A stretch of 48,397 nt of DNA. It comes from Oscillospiraceae bacterium. Its GTDB lineage: Bacteria > Bacillota > Clostridia > Oscillospirales > CAG-272. This document shows, in pieces, positions 16,301-24,227 of this stretch (its first letter is position 1; each line of letters opens with the position of its first letter). The notes beneath the pieces were generated by a model that was given only the letters and a program-made list of their open reading frames with translations, was not told the origin of the DNA and searched no databases. The stretch spans positions 1 through 48,397 of the forward strand of contig SVQK01000095.1 of the NCBI GenBank assembly GCA_015065385.1, written 5' to 3'. The position numbers and the translations under genes are program-made.

Positions 16301-17006
16301 TCACGCTGTCCACGGTCGTGAGGAAGGTGGTGTGGCGGCAGTGGTCGGACCAGTAGGTGTCGATCATGCGGATCTCGGTGAGCGTGGGATCACGGTCCTC
16401 GCCGCGGAAGTAGCTCCTTGTAAAGGCAAGATCCGCCTCGTCCATCGCCAGCCCCCACTTTGCGATAAACGGAGCGAGCGAATCGTCCGCCATATCGCGG
16501 AACCCGTCCAGCACCGCCACGTCGGCGGGAACGTCATAGGTCTGGGCAAGGGTGGACTTCTCCGCAAGGGAGGCCTCGCGCGCTTCGACCGGGTTGATGA
16601 CGTATTTCTTCACCGCGGCAAGATCGTCCTCCGACAGATCCCCGGAGAGGATATAGACCTTCGCAGAAAGAACGGCGGGACGGACGCCGCGGGAAATGAT
16701 CTGAATGCACTGGGAAGCGGAATCCGCTCTCTGATCGTACTGGCCGGGCAGATACTCCACGGCGAAGACGAAATCCCCTTCGGGAACGTCCAGCGCGTCG
16801 TAGGTCAGATCCACCTGAGGTTCGGAAAAGACGGTGTTTTTCGCGTAAAGGAACAGATCCTCGTCCAGCCCCTCCGCGTCGTAACGGTTGAGGATCCGGA
16901 CGCGCTCCAGTCCCCGGATCCCGAGGAAGGAGACCAGATCGTTTTTCAAAGCGTCCGCCTCGACGGTCAGTCCCGGACGCTTTTCCACATATACTCTGTA
17001 AACCAA
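13305..17006 (-). CDS. purL: Phosphoribosylformylglycinamidine synthase, single-chain
   Basis: Converts FGAR, glutamine and ATP to FGAM. The 1233-residue protein is a large single-chain enzyme: a PurS-like N-terminal domain (VYVEKRPG...), tandem AIRS-like halves (DHCRHTTF near 220, ETHNHPTEIEPFGGAATCIGG near 310, GGKDSMSGS near 770), and a C-terminal glutaminase with nucleophile Cys1074 in CGVCNGFQ and SHGEGRF. The start codon is TTG at 17006: AAAAGGAG lies seven bases upstream and the PurS-like sequence begins right there. It sits one base after the purD stop and closes the pur operon. Confidence 0.93.
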   Translation of the reverse strand: MVYRVYVEKRPGLTVEADALKNDLVSFLGIRGLERVRILNRYDAEGLDEDLFLYAKNTVFSEPQVDLTYDALDVPEGDFVFAVEYLPGQYDQRADSASQCIQIISRGVRPAVLSAKVYILSGDLSEDDLAAVKKYVINPVEAREASLAEKSTLAQTYDVPADVAVLDGFRDMADDSLAPFIAKWGLAMDEADLAFTRSYFRGEDRDPTLTEIRMIDTYWSDHCRHTTFLTTVDSVKFEDPVLDSAWNRYTATRHALGRDKKPVNLMDLATVAVRALKAEGKLPRLDESEEINACTVKIDVEIAGKTEPWLLLFKNETHNHPTEIEPFGGAATCIGGAIRDPLSGRSYVYAAMRVTGAGDPTQPVEKTLEGKLPQKKLVTTAAAGYSSYGNQIGLATGQVSELYHPGYVAKRMEIGAVIAAAPEETVRRERPVPGDLVILLGGRTGRDGCGGATGSSKSHNLHSLESCGAEVQKGNAPEERKLQRLFRNPEASLLIKRCNDFGAGGVSVAIGELADGLAIDLDRVPKKYDGLDGTELAISESQERMAVVVAKEDADRFCALADAENLESTVVAVVTETPRLTMTWRGKTIVDLSRDFLSSNGAEKHIDIAPLNPEPWDKVIPADFADGMNALVSDLNVASQRGLSERFDSTIGAGSVLMPFGGKYQTTPAQAMAHKISVSDRNASTASLMAWGYNPMIAEKSPYHASYLAVVESVARLIASGASFREVYLTFQEYFEKPLRDPVRWGKPLSALLGAFEAQMDLGIASIGGKDSMSGSFEKLDVPPTLVSFAVTVDPVSAVISPEFKAAGHKIALLDPETDGRGLPTPDSLILNFNAIRAGIDSSRILSVWTPSYGGVAEAVFKMAVGNRIGAKLSGIALDELFGYRYGSFVIELADGELPGARIIGETANEYALTFGDERVCLSSLEKTWNSVLEGVYPVHARSQNDAEQVETVTAKSFTRVRTTEHFAKPRVLIPAFPGTNCEYDTAKALSAAGFDAKIMVLRNLTSSAVAESVDAFARELKQAQAVFIPGGFSGGDEPDGSGKFITAFFRSGAVKEGTNELLKTRGGLMCGVCNGFQAIVKLGLVPFGEILDTDETCPTLTFNKIGRHQSRIVRTRIASNKSPWLAGCEIGEVYNVPISHGEGRFIASDTMLKQLVENGQIATQYVDLEGRATMDIDCNPNGSVLAIEGITSPDGRVLGKMGHSERWNEGLYVNVPGNYDMKLFSSATEYFR

Positions 17007-17007
17007 T

Positions 17008-18279
17008 TTATTCTCCTTTTGCGGCGAGGGCTCTTTTGCCGATATCGTGTCTCATGAACGCGTTCTCAAAGTGCACGTCCCCCGCGGCGTCGTAGGCGTT
17101 CCGGATCGCTTCTTCGAGCGTGGGCGCGACCGCAGTCACACCGAGGACCCGGCCGCCGCCCGTGACGACCGCTCCGTCCTTGAGTTTTGCTCCGGCGACA
17201 TAGATTTCGGCTCCATGCTTCGGATGCTCGGGCAGATCGATAGAGAACCCCGTTTCGTACTTCTTCGGATAGCCGGAAGAGGCGAGGATCACGCAGCAGG
17301 CGGAGGCGTTCTTCCAGCGGATTTCACACTCGGCGAGCGTTCCTTCGCGCACGGCCTTCATGATCGTGAAGAGATCTGAGTCAAGGAGGGGCAGAACCAC
17401 CTGTGTCTCGGGATCGCCGAAGCGGCAGTTGTATTCGATCACCTTCGGGCCGTCCTTCGTGATCATGAGCCCGAAGTAGAGGCAGCCGCGGAAGGTGCGT
17501 CCCTCTTCGTTCATGGCGCGGATTGTGGGGAGGAAAATCTCCTTCATGCAGCGATCGGCCACATCGGATGTATAATACGGATTCGGCGCGACGGTTCCCA
17601 TGCCGCCCGTGTTGAGACCGGTGTCGCCGTTGCCCGCTCTCTTGTGGTCCATGGAGGAGACCATGGGGATCACGGTCTTCCCGTCGGTGAAGGACAGGAC
17701 GGAGACCTCGGGGCCTTCGAGAAATTCCTCGATCACCACGCGGGATCCGCTGTCGCCGAACATGCGGTCCTCCATGATTTCCCGGAGAGCCTCGTCCGCC
17801 TCCTCCGCCGTCTGACAGATCAGCACGCCCTTTCCGAGCGCGAGTCCGTCCGCCTTCACGACGATGGGCGTTTTCGCGCTCCGGCAGTAAGCGCGCGCCT
17901 CTTGTACGGAATCGAAAACGGCGTAATCCGCCGTGGGAATGCCGTATTTCTTCATGAGGTTCTTGGCGAATACCTTCGACCCCTCGATCTGAGCGGCGGC
18001 GGCGGTGGGACCGAAGCAGGGAATCCCCGCCTCTTCCAGCGCGTCCACCATGCCCAGCACCAGAGGATCGTCCGGCGCGACCACGGCAAACCCGATCTCA
18101 TTGGTCTTTGCGAACTCCACAACGGCGGGAATGTCCTTCGCGCCGATGGAGACGCACTCTGCCTCCTTCATGCCGGCGTTGCCCGGAAGAGCGTAAATGC
18201 GGTCGATCTCCGGATTTTCCCGGAGCTTTTTGATGATGGCGTGCTCTCTGCCGCCGGAACCGATGACAATGATATTCAT
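17008..18279 (-). CDS. purD: Phosphoribosylamine-glycine ligase
   Basis: Joins glycine to phosphoribosylamine using ATP (GAR synthetase). The 423-residue ATP-grasp protein has the N-terminal GSGGREHAI motif, VVAPDDPLVLG, VVKADGLALGKGV (about residues 141-153), and the family signature RFGDPETQV near 285. Standard length. It follows the AICAR formyltransferase by 25 bases, and its TAA is one base from the purL TTG start, so the two are translationally coupled. Confidence 0.95.
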   Translation of the reverse strand: MNIIVIGSGGREHAIIKKLRENPEIDRIYALPGNAGMKEAECVSIGAKDIPAVVEFAKTNEIGFAVVAPDDPLVLGMVDALEEAGIPCFGPTAAAAQIEGSKVFAKNLMKKYGIPTADYAVFDSVQEARAYCRSAKTPIVVKADGLALGKGVLICQTAEEADEALREIMEDRMFGDSGSRVVIEEFLEGPEVSVLSFTDGKTVIPMVSSMDHKRAGNGDTGLNTGGMGTVAPNPYYTSDVADRCMKEIFLPTIRAMNEEGRTFRGCLYFGLMITKDGPKVIEYNCRFGDPETQVVLPLLDSDLFTIMKAVREGTLAECEIRWKNASACCVILASSGYPKKYETGFSIDLPEHPKHGAEIYVAGAKLKDGAVVTGGGRVLGVTAVAPTLEEAIRNAYDAAGDVHFENAFMRHDIGKRALAAKGE

Positions 18280-18304
18280 GGGACGCTCCCTTTTGGAATG
18301 AAAA

Positions 18305-19489
18305 TCAGTGGTGGAAGAGACGCATGCCGGTGAAGGCCATGGCGATGCCGTATTTGTCGCAGGTTTCGATCACCTGATCGTCGCGGATGGATCCGCCGGG
18401 CTCCGCGATGCAGCTGACACCGGAGCGGCGGGCTCTCTCGATGTTGTCGCCGAACGGGAAGAACGCGTCGGAGGCCAGCGCGACGCCGGTCACGGAATCG
18501 AGGTACGCTCTCTTCTCCTCCTTGGTCAGCTCCTCGGGACGGGTGGTGAAGTACTGCGCCCAGACATCGTCGCCGAGCACGTCTTCGTTCTGATCGGAGA
18601 TATAGACGTCGATCACATTGTCGCGGTCCGGTCTGCCGAGCGTGGGCAGGAAGGGAAGGGCGAGAACCTTCGGATGGCGGCGGAGATGCCAGATATCGGC
18701 CTTGTTTCCGGCCAGTCTGGTGCAGTGGATCCGGGACTGCTGCCCCGCGCCGACGCCGATCGCCTGTCCGTCCACCGCGAAGCAGACGCTGTTGGACTGG
18801 GTGTATTTCAGCGTGATGAGGGCGACGACGAGATCCCGTTTCGAAGCCTCCGGGATTTCCTTGTTGGCGGTCACCACATTGCCGAGAACGTCCGCGGAGA
18901 TCTTATAATTATTGTGCCCCTGCTCGAAGGTGATGCCGAAGACCTCTTTGGTCTCCTGCTCGGCTGGAACATACTCCGGGTCGATTTTGACGATGTTGTA
19001 CGCGCCCTTCTTTTTGGATTTCAGGATTTCAAGGGCGTCCGGTTCGTACCCGGGCGCGATGATGCCGTCGGACACTTCTCGCTTGATCAGCTTCGCCGTT
19101 GTCACGTCGCAAACGTCGGACAGAGCGATCCAGTCGCCGAACGAGGACATGCGGTCCGTTCCGCGGGCTCTGGCGTAGGCGCAGGCGAGGGGAGAATCGT
19201 CCAGCCCCTCCACGTCGTCCACAAAGCACATCTTCTTGAGATCGTCGCTCAGCGGATAGCCGAGGGCGGCGGAGGTGGGGGAGACGTGCTTGAAGGAGGT
19301 CGCGCAGACGATGCCGGTCGCCTCTTTCAGCTCCTTCACGAGCTGCCAGGAGTTGAAGGCGTCGAGGAAATTGATATAGCCCGGGCGTCCGTTGAGGATT
19401 TCGATCGGCAGATCGCCGCCGTCCTTCATGTAGATCTTCGCAGGCTTCTGATTGGGGTTGCAGCCGTATTTCAGTTCGAATTCTTTCAT
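18305..19489 (-). CDS. purH: Stand-alone AICAR formyltransferase (PurH C-terminal domain type)
   Basis: Formylates AICAR to FAICAR with 10-formyltetrahydrofolate. The 394-residue protein corresponds only to the formyltransferase half of classic PurH: FELKYGCNPNQKPAKIY at the N-terminus, SFKHVSPTSAALG near 65, SNSVCFAVDGQAIGVGAGQQSRIHCTRLAG-type block near 230-260, and DAFFPFGDNIERA near 340. The IMP cyclohydrolase domain is missing and its activity is supplied by the purO gene just upstream (16 bases). This separate arrangement is known from Clostridia and archaea. Confidence 0.92.
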   Translation of the reverse strand: MKEFELKYGCNPNQKPAKIYMKDGGDLPIEILNGRPGYINFLDAFNSWQLVKELKEATGIVCATSFKHVSPTSAALGYPLSDDLKKMCFVDDVEGLDDSPLACAYARARGTDRMSSFGDWIALSDVCDVTTAKLIKREVSDGIIAPGYEPDALEILKSKKKGAYNIVKIDPEYVPAEQETKEVFGITFEQGHNNYKISADVLGNVVTANKEIPEASKRDLVVALITLKYTQSNSVCFAVDGQAIGVGAGQQSRIHCTRLAGNKADIWHLRRHPKVLALPFLPTLGRPDRDNVIDVYISDQNEDVLGDDVWAQYFTTRPEELTKEEKRAYLDSVTGVALASDAFFPFGDNIERARRSGVSCIAEPGGSIRDDQVIETCDKYGIAMAFTGMRLFHH

Positions 19490-19505
19490 GACTCTCCTCC
19501 GTTAC

Positions 19506-20225
19506 TCATTCGTATTTGTTGATGAGGCGTTCGGCGATCTCGCCGGTTTCGAGGTCGGTGGTGCGCACATACAGGGAAATGCGGTTGTCGGGATCGAGGT
19601 TGTCCCAGATCTCGTTCGTCAGGCAGTTGACGCAGGCGGGGATTTCGATCCTCTCCGGCTCGCCCTGGAAGGTCGGGATGGGGCTGCCGTCCGTGACGTA
19701 GGTGTGAAGGAAGTGTCCGAGTCCGGCCTTGGCGGGATAGGAGAAGGTCTCGCGGACACAGTCGGAGCCTTCGGCGTCGAGGGATTTCAGGATGCTCATC
19801 TTGTAGCGGAACGTGCCCTCGCCGTAATAGAGAATGCCGGAGATACGGGGCGTCCAGTTCGGTCCGTCAGGCTCGAAGCAGCGGGTGTCGAGCGCGTTTT
19901 CGAATGTGGAGCCGTTCAGGATGTAGTCGCGGACCGTGTCGGTTTGATCCCCGTTTGTGACGACGACGATCTTGCCGAGGTCGCGGATGGGATAATAGAT
20001 GATGAGGGAGGGATCCTTCACTTTCGAAGCGTCAAAGGGAGCGGTTCTGAGATCGCGGCCCTCGGGGATGAAGACCCTGTTGCGGCTGTTTTCGCTCCGG
20101 CCCATGATGAAATAGGCGAAAGCGGCTTTCTTGGCGTCGGGCGTCATGCCGATCATGATCCCGCGGCCCACATAGGGATTGCCGTTCAGGACGTCGCGGA
20201 TCGGGGAAACGGAATAGATGTTCAT
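19506..20225 (-). CDS. purO: IMP cyclohydrolase, PurO type
   Basis: Closes the purine ring of FAICAR to give IMP. The 239-residue protein begins MNIYSVSPIRDVLNGNPYVGRG and has YFIMGRSENSRNRVF near 34-50, YPIRDLGKIVVVTNGDQTD near 75-95, and GPNWTPRISGI, all typical of the archaeal-type IMP cyclohydrolase family rather than the MGS-like domain of PurH. Start 20225 has CGGAGG seven bases upstream; a longer in-frame extension lacks family similarity. It lies between purN and AICARFT, completing the last two steps as separate proteins. Confidence 0.87.
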   Translation of the reverse strand: MNIYSVSPIRDVLNGNPYVGRGIMIGMTPDAKKAAFAYFIMGRSENSRNRVFIPEGRDLRTAPFDASKVKDPSLIIYYPIRDLGKIVVVTNGDQTDTVRDYILNGSTFENALDTRCFEPDGPNWTPRISGILYYGEGTFRYKMSILKSLDAEGSDCVRETFSYPAKAGLGHFLHTYVTDGSPIPTFQGEPERIEIPACVNCLTNEIWDNLDPDNRISLYVRTTDLETGEIAERLINKYE

Positions 20226-20295
20226 GTGAGTTCCTCCGGACTGGATGATGGATTTATTTTGAACTGTTTCTTGACGAAATAAATGCAGGTTCCGG

Positions 20296-20895
20296 TCATT
20301 CCCCGCAAAGGGAAGCGGCGACAAGCTCGACGGCGCGCGGGAGGATTTCCCACTCCGCCTGTTCCATGACGCGCCTCTGCAAGATCTCGGGGGTGTCGCC
20401 GTCTTCGATATACACGGCCTTCTGCAGAATGATCTTCCCGCCGTCGGGAACGGAGTTGACGAAATGGACGGTGGCTCCGGTGACCTTCACGCCGTAGGAG
20501 AGGGCCGCCTCGTGCACCTTCAGACCGTAAAATCCCTTTCCGCAGAAGGAGGGAATCAGGGAGGGATGGACGTTGATGATCCGCCCGTCCCAGCGATCGG
20601 TGAAGTCCGCGGAGAGGATCGAGAGGAATCCGGCGAGCACGATCATATCGATCCGGTATTCCGCCAGCGCTTCGCTGATCCGGGATTCAAAGGTGTCGGG
20701 ATCGTCCTTCCGTGAGACCGCGACGGAGGGGATGCCGTGGTTCTTCGCCCTCTCCAGCGCATAGACGCCGGGCTTCGAGGCCAGAACAAGCGCGATCTCT
20801 CCGTGCGGGATGCGTCCCGCCTCGGCTTCCTTGAGGATGGCCTCGAGGTTCGTACCGCCGCCGGAGACAAATACGGCGATTCTTGTTTTTCTCAT
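20296..20895 (-). CDS. purN: Phosphoribosylglycinamide formyltransferase
   Basis: Transfers a formyl group from 10-formyl-THF to GAR. The 199-residue protein has the N-terminal VFVSGGGTNLEAI nucleotide-binding loop, AGFLSILS near 90, the catalytic NVHPSLIPSFCGKGFYGLKVHEAAL block (Asn, His) near 108-130, and GATVHFV with later DGDTPE. Normal family length. It lies 12 bases after purM and 70 bases before purO. Confidence 0.94.
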   Translation of the reverse strand: MRKTRIAVFVSGGGTNLEAILKEAEAGRIPHGEIALVLASKPGVYALERAKNHGIPSVAVSRKDDPDTFESRISEALAEYRIDMIVLAGFLSILSADFTDRWDGRIINVHPSLIPSFCGKGFYGLKVHEAALSYGVKVTGATVHFVNSVPDGGKIILQKAVYIEDGDTPEILQRRVMEQAEWEILPRAVELVAASLCGE

Positions 20896-20907
20896 CTTCC
20901 GGTCTCC

Positions 20908-21957
20908 TTACGCCAAAATCACGCCTTCGTCGCCGGATACGACCTCGCCCATGGGGTACGCGTCCTCTCCGTTTTCTCTCAGGATCGTGAGGGCGCGATC
21001 CGCGTCTTCCTTCGCCACGGTGACCGCCATTCCGACGCCCATGTTGTAGGTGTTGAACATGTCGTGCTCGGAGATCCCGCCCACCTTGGCGATCAGATCG
21101 AAGATCGGAAGGACCTTCACCGCGCTCTTGTCGATCTTCGCCGCGCATCCTTCGGGGAGGGAACGCGGGATGTTCTCATAGAACCCGCCGCCCGTGATGT
21201 GGGAGACGCCCTTGACCTTCACCTTCTCCATCAGGGCGAGCATGGGCTTGACGTAGATCTTCGTGGGCGTGAGCAGGGTTTCGCCGAGGGACTTTCCGCC
21301 GAGCTCCGCCACGGGCGTTTTGATGTCCGCGTGTTCGATGTCAAAGACCTTGCGCACGAGGGAGAAGCCGTTGGAATGGACGCCGGAGGAGGGCAGGGCG
21401 ATGATCGCGTCGCCGGGGGTCACGGTTTCCTTGTCGATCACCCGGTCACGGTCCACGATGCCGCAGGCGTATCCGGCCAGATCGTATTCGTCCTTGGGAT
21501 AGAATCCGGGCATTTCCGCGGTCTCCCCGCCGACGAGCGCGCATTCGCCCATGACGCAGCCGTCCGCCACGCCGGCGACAATGGACGCGATCTTTTCCGG
21601 GACGTTCTTTCCGCAGGCGATGTAGTCGAGGAAGACGATGGGCCGCGCGCCGCAGCAGATAATGTCGTTGACGCACATCGCAACGCAGTCGATCCCGACC
21701 GTGTCGTGCTTGTCCATCAGGAAGGCGATGCGGAGCTTGGTTCCCACGCCGTCGGTGCCGGAGACCAGCAGGGGATGACGGACGGCGTATTTCTCCATGA
21801 CGGTCCCCAGATCGAAGATGCCGCCGAATCCGCCGATCTTGTCGCAGACGCCGTCAATCACGGTTCTGGCGATGTGCTTTTTCATAAGCTCGACGGCGGT
21901 ATATCCGGCGGTAATATCCACGCCTGCGTTTTTATAGGCTTCGCTGTAGCTTTTCAT
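20908..21957 (-). CDS. purM: Phosphoribosylformylglycinamidine cyclo-ligase (AIR synthase)
   Basis: Closes FGAM to AIR with ATP. The 349-residue protein starts MKSYSEAYKNAGVDITAG and has the glycine-rich LLVSGTDGVGTKLRIAF (near 62-78), VDCVAMCVNDI-like GIDCVAMCVNDIICCGARP near 93, ALVGGETAEMPGFY near 142, and HITGGGFYENIPR near 236. Full length. RBS GAAAGGATCC precedes the ATG; purE lies 71 bases upstream. Confidence 0.95.
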   Translation of the reverse strand: MKSYSEAYKNAGVDITAGYTAVELMKKHIARTVIDGVCDKIGGFGGIFDLGTVMEKYAVRHPLLVSGTDGVGTKLRIAFLMDKHDTVGIDCVAMCVNDIICCGARPIVFLDYIACGKNVPEKIASIVAGVADGCVMGECALVGGETAEMPGFYPKDEYDLAGYACGIVDRDRVIDKETVTPGDAIIALPSSGVHSNGFSLVRKVFDIEHADIKTPVAELGGKSLGETLLTPTKIYVKPMLALMEKVKVKGVSHITGGGFYENIPRSLPEGCAAKIDKSAVKVLPIFDLIAKVGGISEHDMFNTYNMGVGMAVTVAKEDADRALTILRENGEDAYPMGEVVSGDEGVILA

Positions 21958-22028
21958 GGTCGGATCCTTTCGGTGTTAAGAATGATCGGTGGCGAAAAAC
22001 AGAGAAGGCCTTCGATGGGGAAGACCTC

Positions 22029-22526
22029 TCACTGGGATACCAGATTCTCCTGAAGCGCGGCGTCCTTGCGGAGCACTTTTTCCGCTCCGGCAGCTCTGGC
22101 GTCGGCAAGGGCTCCGGCGAGGGATTCGTCGGAGAGCGCGAGGATTTCAACAGCGAGAATGGCAGCGTTGGCGGCTCCGTTCATGGCGACGGTGGCAACG
22201 GGAATGCCCGTCGGCATCTGTACCGTTGACAGAAGGGCGTCCAGGCCGTCCAGCATTCCCCCCTTGACGGGTACGCCGATGACGGGCAGCGTCGTGGCGG
22301 CGGCGCACACACCCGCGAGATGGGCGGCCATTCCGGCACAGGCGATGATTACGCCGAATCCGTTCTCCCGCGCGGAACCCACATAGATCTGCACAGCCTC
22401 CGGGGTGCGGTGCGCGCTGAGAACGCGGGCTTCAAAAGGAACCCCGTATTCTCTGAGAACGGCGAACGTTTTTTCCACAACGGGCAGATCGCTGTCCGAG
22501 CCCATGATGACGGCAACTTTTTTCAT
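22029..22526 (-). CDS. purE: N5-carboxyaminoimidazole ribonucleotide mutase
   Basis: Rearranges N5-CAIR to CAIR (class I) in purine synthesis. The 165-residue protein starts [17 protein letters not shown] and carries VLSAHRTPE near 40 with the catalytic His, [13 protein letters not shown] near 70, and [20 protein letters not shown] near 90. Start 22526 is preferred over 22541 because GGAG lies nine bases upstream of it. It is the first gene of the pur operon, about 75 bases after the riboswitch terminator. No purK is present in the window. Confidence 0.95.
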   Translation of the reverse strand: MKKVAVIMGSDSDLPVVEKTFAVLREYGVPFEARVLSAHRTPEAVQIYVGSARENGFGVIIACAGMAAHLAGVCAAATTLPVIGVPVKGGMLDGLDALLSTVQMPTGIPVATVAMNGAANAAILAVEILALSDESLAGALADARAAGAEKVLRKDAALQENLVSQ

Positions 22527-22595
22527 CCGGATCAACTCCATTCTCCGCCGGTCGGAGCAGGGGGGCGGCGGTCCCGGAATCCCTGCGCACAATTC

Positions 22596-22630
22596 AAAAA
22601 GGCATACGTCCCCAAAGGAATCGTATGCCC
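22596..22630 (-). terminator. Attenuator hairpin of the purine leader
   Basis: On the minus strand, GGGCATACGATTCC and the facing arm ending CGTATGCC pair (outer 8 bp at 22601-22608 and 22622-22629), followed by TTTTT (22596-22600). The 5' arm overlaps the conserved CTGGGC of the aptamer, so ligand binding would compete with termination and switch the operon on. Confidence 0.82.
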
Positions 22631-22727
22631 AGACGGTCGGCTTGCCCGCTCTTGCGCGGTGGCTTTCTGCTTCACGCGGTCGATTCCGCCGGGACGAGAA
22701 CGCCCCACCCGTCAGTCGCAGAAAGCT
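22627..22727 (-). ncRNA. Probable ZTP/ZMP (pfl) riboswitch
   Basis: The minus-strand RNA has a P1 stem (22718-22727 pairing with 22661-22670, nine of ten pairs). Inside it is the conserved GACTGACG with GGTGGGG (22702-22717). After P1 come GCCACCGCGC and the 3' element CCGTCTGGGC (complement of 22627-22636), the pseudoknot half typical of pfl RNAs. An attenuator overlaps the 3' element. ZTP/AICAR signals folate shortage and activates purine and one-carbon genes, which fits purE-purL with two 10-formyl-THF steps. Identification is from memory of the consensus, without covariance scoring. Confidence 0.75.
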
Positions 22728-22736
22728 GTCTCTCTT

Positions 22737-22765
22737 ATTATACCGGATTCTCGCCGATTCGTCAA
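22737..22765 (-). promoter_or_regulatory. Sigma-A promoter of the purine operon
   Basis: Minus-strand TTGACG (22760-22765), 17-base spacer, TATAAT (22737-22742). The predicted start near 22730 sits immediately before the riboswitch P1 stem. No PurR-box pair was evident. Confidence 0.88.
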
Positions 22766-22871
22766 CCCCTGAACCGGCAAAATTGACGTCCGGTTTCCGT
22801 GCGGTTTTGGTGTAAATCGCCGTCTCCCCGTCCTCACTTGCTTCCAATCTCGCCGATGACCACAAATCGGC

Positions 22872-22900
22872 TTGACATTATCGCCCGGTCATGGTACAAT
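22872..22900 (+). promoter_or_regulatory. Promoter of the LarA-family/PHP operon
   Basis: TTGACA (22872-22877), 17-base spacer, TACAAT (22895-22900), with a start near 22907 and a leader of about 60 bases. It is divergent from the purine promoter about 105 bases away. Confidence 0.85.
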
Positions 22901-22966
22901 ACGCACAGACAGAGCGTTTTCCGGGACACGCATGAAGTGATCCCGGGGAGGGGAGTGACAGGCATC

Positions 22967-24217
22967 ATGTACTACAGAAGCGAGGCCGGACTAACGGACG
23001 ACAGTCTGCGGCAGGCTCTGAACGAACAGCTCGGACAAACGGAGGCAAAGCGCATCCTGATCGTCCCGCCGGATTTCACACGGATGTATTCCGGAGCGGG
23101 AAAGATCACGGCTTTCCTCATCGATCTTCTGGGAGACCGGTGTGAGATCGACGTTATGCCCGCGCTCGGGACGCATGCCCCGATGTCGGAGGAGGAATGC
23201 GAGACCTTCTTTATGGGCCGTGTGAAGCATGAGGATCTTATCGTTCACCGCTGGCGGGACGACGTGATCAAACTGGGAGAAGTTCCGGCGTCGTTCGTGT
23301 CCGAGGTATCCGAAGGACTGGTCAACGAGAAGATCGACGTGGAGGTCAACCACAGGCTGATCGACGGCGGGTACGATCTGATCGTATCCGTGGGGCAGGT
23401 GGTTCCGCACGAGGTGGTGGGCATGGCCAACTACTCGAAGAACATCTTCGTGGGCTGCGGCGGTTCCTCCATGATCAATTCCTCCCACATGCTCGGAGCG
23501 TTTTACGGGCTCGAGCGGATCATGGGGCGGGATTTCTCCCCGGTCAGAAAGGTGTTCGACTACGCTGAGGAACATTTTCTCAAGAATGTCCCGATCCTCT
23601 ATTTTCTGACCACCACCACGAACACCGGGGATCGCACCAACATCCATGGCCTCTACGTCGGACGCGAGCGGTCGAATTTTGAAGCGGCGGTCGCGGACAG
23701 CCAGAAGCGGAATCTCATCACGGTGGACGAACCGTTCCGGAAAGTCGTGGTCTATCTCGATCCGAGGGAATTCAAGTCTACTTGGCTCGGCAACAAGGCC
23801 GTTTACCGGACCCGCATAGCAATTGCGGACGGAGGAGAGCTGATCGTGCTGGCCCCCGGCGTCGTCCGCTTCGGCGAGGACGCGGAAAACGACCGGCTCA
23901 TCCGGAAATACGGATATGCGGGCCGCGAGAAGGTTCTGGAGCTGGTAAAGGAGCACGAGGATCTTGCGGCCAATCTGTCCGTGGCGGCTCATCTGATCCA
24001 CGGCTCGTCCGACGGGCGGTTTTCCATCACCTACTGCACGGAACATCTGACCCGCGAAGAGGTGGAAGGCGTCAACTTCAAATGGAGAGCCTACCGGGAA
24101 GCCGCCGCCGAATACGATCCCGCGGTGCTGACCGACGGCTGGCACGAGCAGAACGGGGAGCGGTTCTTCTATGTGAGCAATCCCGCCCTCGGGCTCTGGA
24201 AGAGAAGGGACGACTGA
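22967..24217 (+). CDS. LarA-family (DUF2088) nickel-pincer racemase/epimerase homologue
   Basis: LarA-family enzymes racemise or epimerise 2-hydroxyacids using a nickel-pincer nucleotide. The 416-residue protein has PPDFTR (Asp36-Arg39, matching LarA DxTR), ALGTH (His70), and His148-x9-Lys158-x15-His174, the same spacing as LarA His174/Lys184/His200, where Lys carries the cofactor and the last His binds nickel. Cofactor genes larB, larC and larE are not in the window. The downstream 6-phosphogluconate dehydrogenase and KDG-kinase-like genes hint at a sugar acid such as gluconate. ATG 22967 is chosen; an in-frame GTG at 22955 nearer GGGGAGG is a real alternative. Confidence 0.77.
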   Translation: MYYRSEAGLTDDSLRQALNEQLGQTEAKRILIVPPDFTRMYSGAGKITAFLIDLLGDRCEIDVMPALGTHAPMSEEECETFFMGRVKHEDLIVHRWRDDVIKLGEVPASFVSEVSEGLVNEKIDVEVNHRLIDGGYDLIVSVGQVVPHEVVGMANYSKNIFVGCGGSSMINSSHMLGAFYGLERIMGRDFSPVRKVFDYAEEHFLKNVPILYFLTTTTNTGDRTNIHGLYVGRERSNFEAAVADSQKRNLITVDEPFRKVVVYLDPREFKSTWLGNKAVYRTRIAIADGGELIVLAPGVVRFGEDAENDRLIRKYGYAGREKVLELVKEHEDLAANLSVAAHLIHGSSDGRFSITYCTEHLTREEVEGVNFKWRAYREAAAEYDPAVLTDGWHEQNGERFFYVSNPALGLWKRRDD

Positions 24218-24227
24218 GAGGCGCGGC

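Noticed and set aside
15621-17057. Long plus-strand open frame opposite purL
   Set aside because: Fully covered by purL on the other strand; the translation has no family features.
22531-22865. N-terminal extension of purE
   Set aside because: The added frame crosses the ZTP riboswitch, the terminator and the promoter; PurE similarity starts at 22526 with a good SD.
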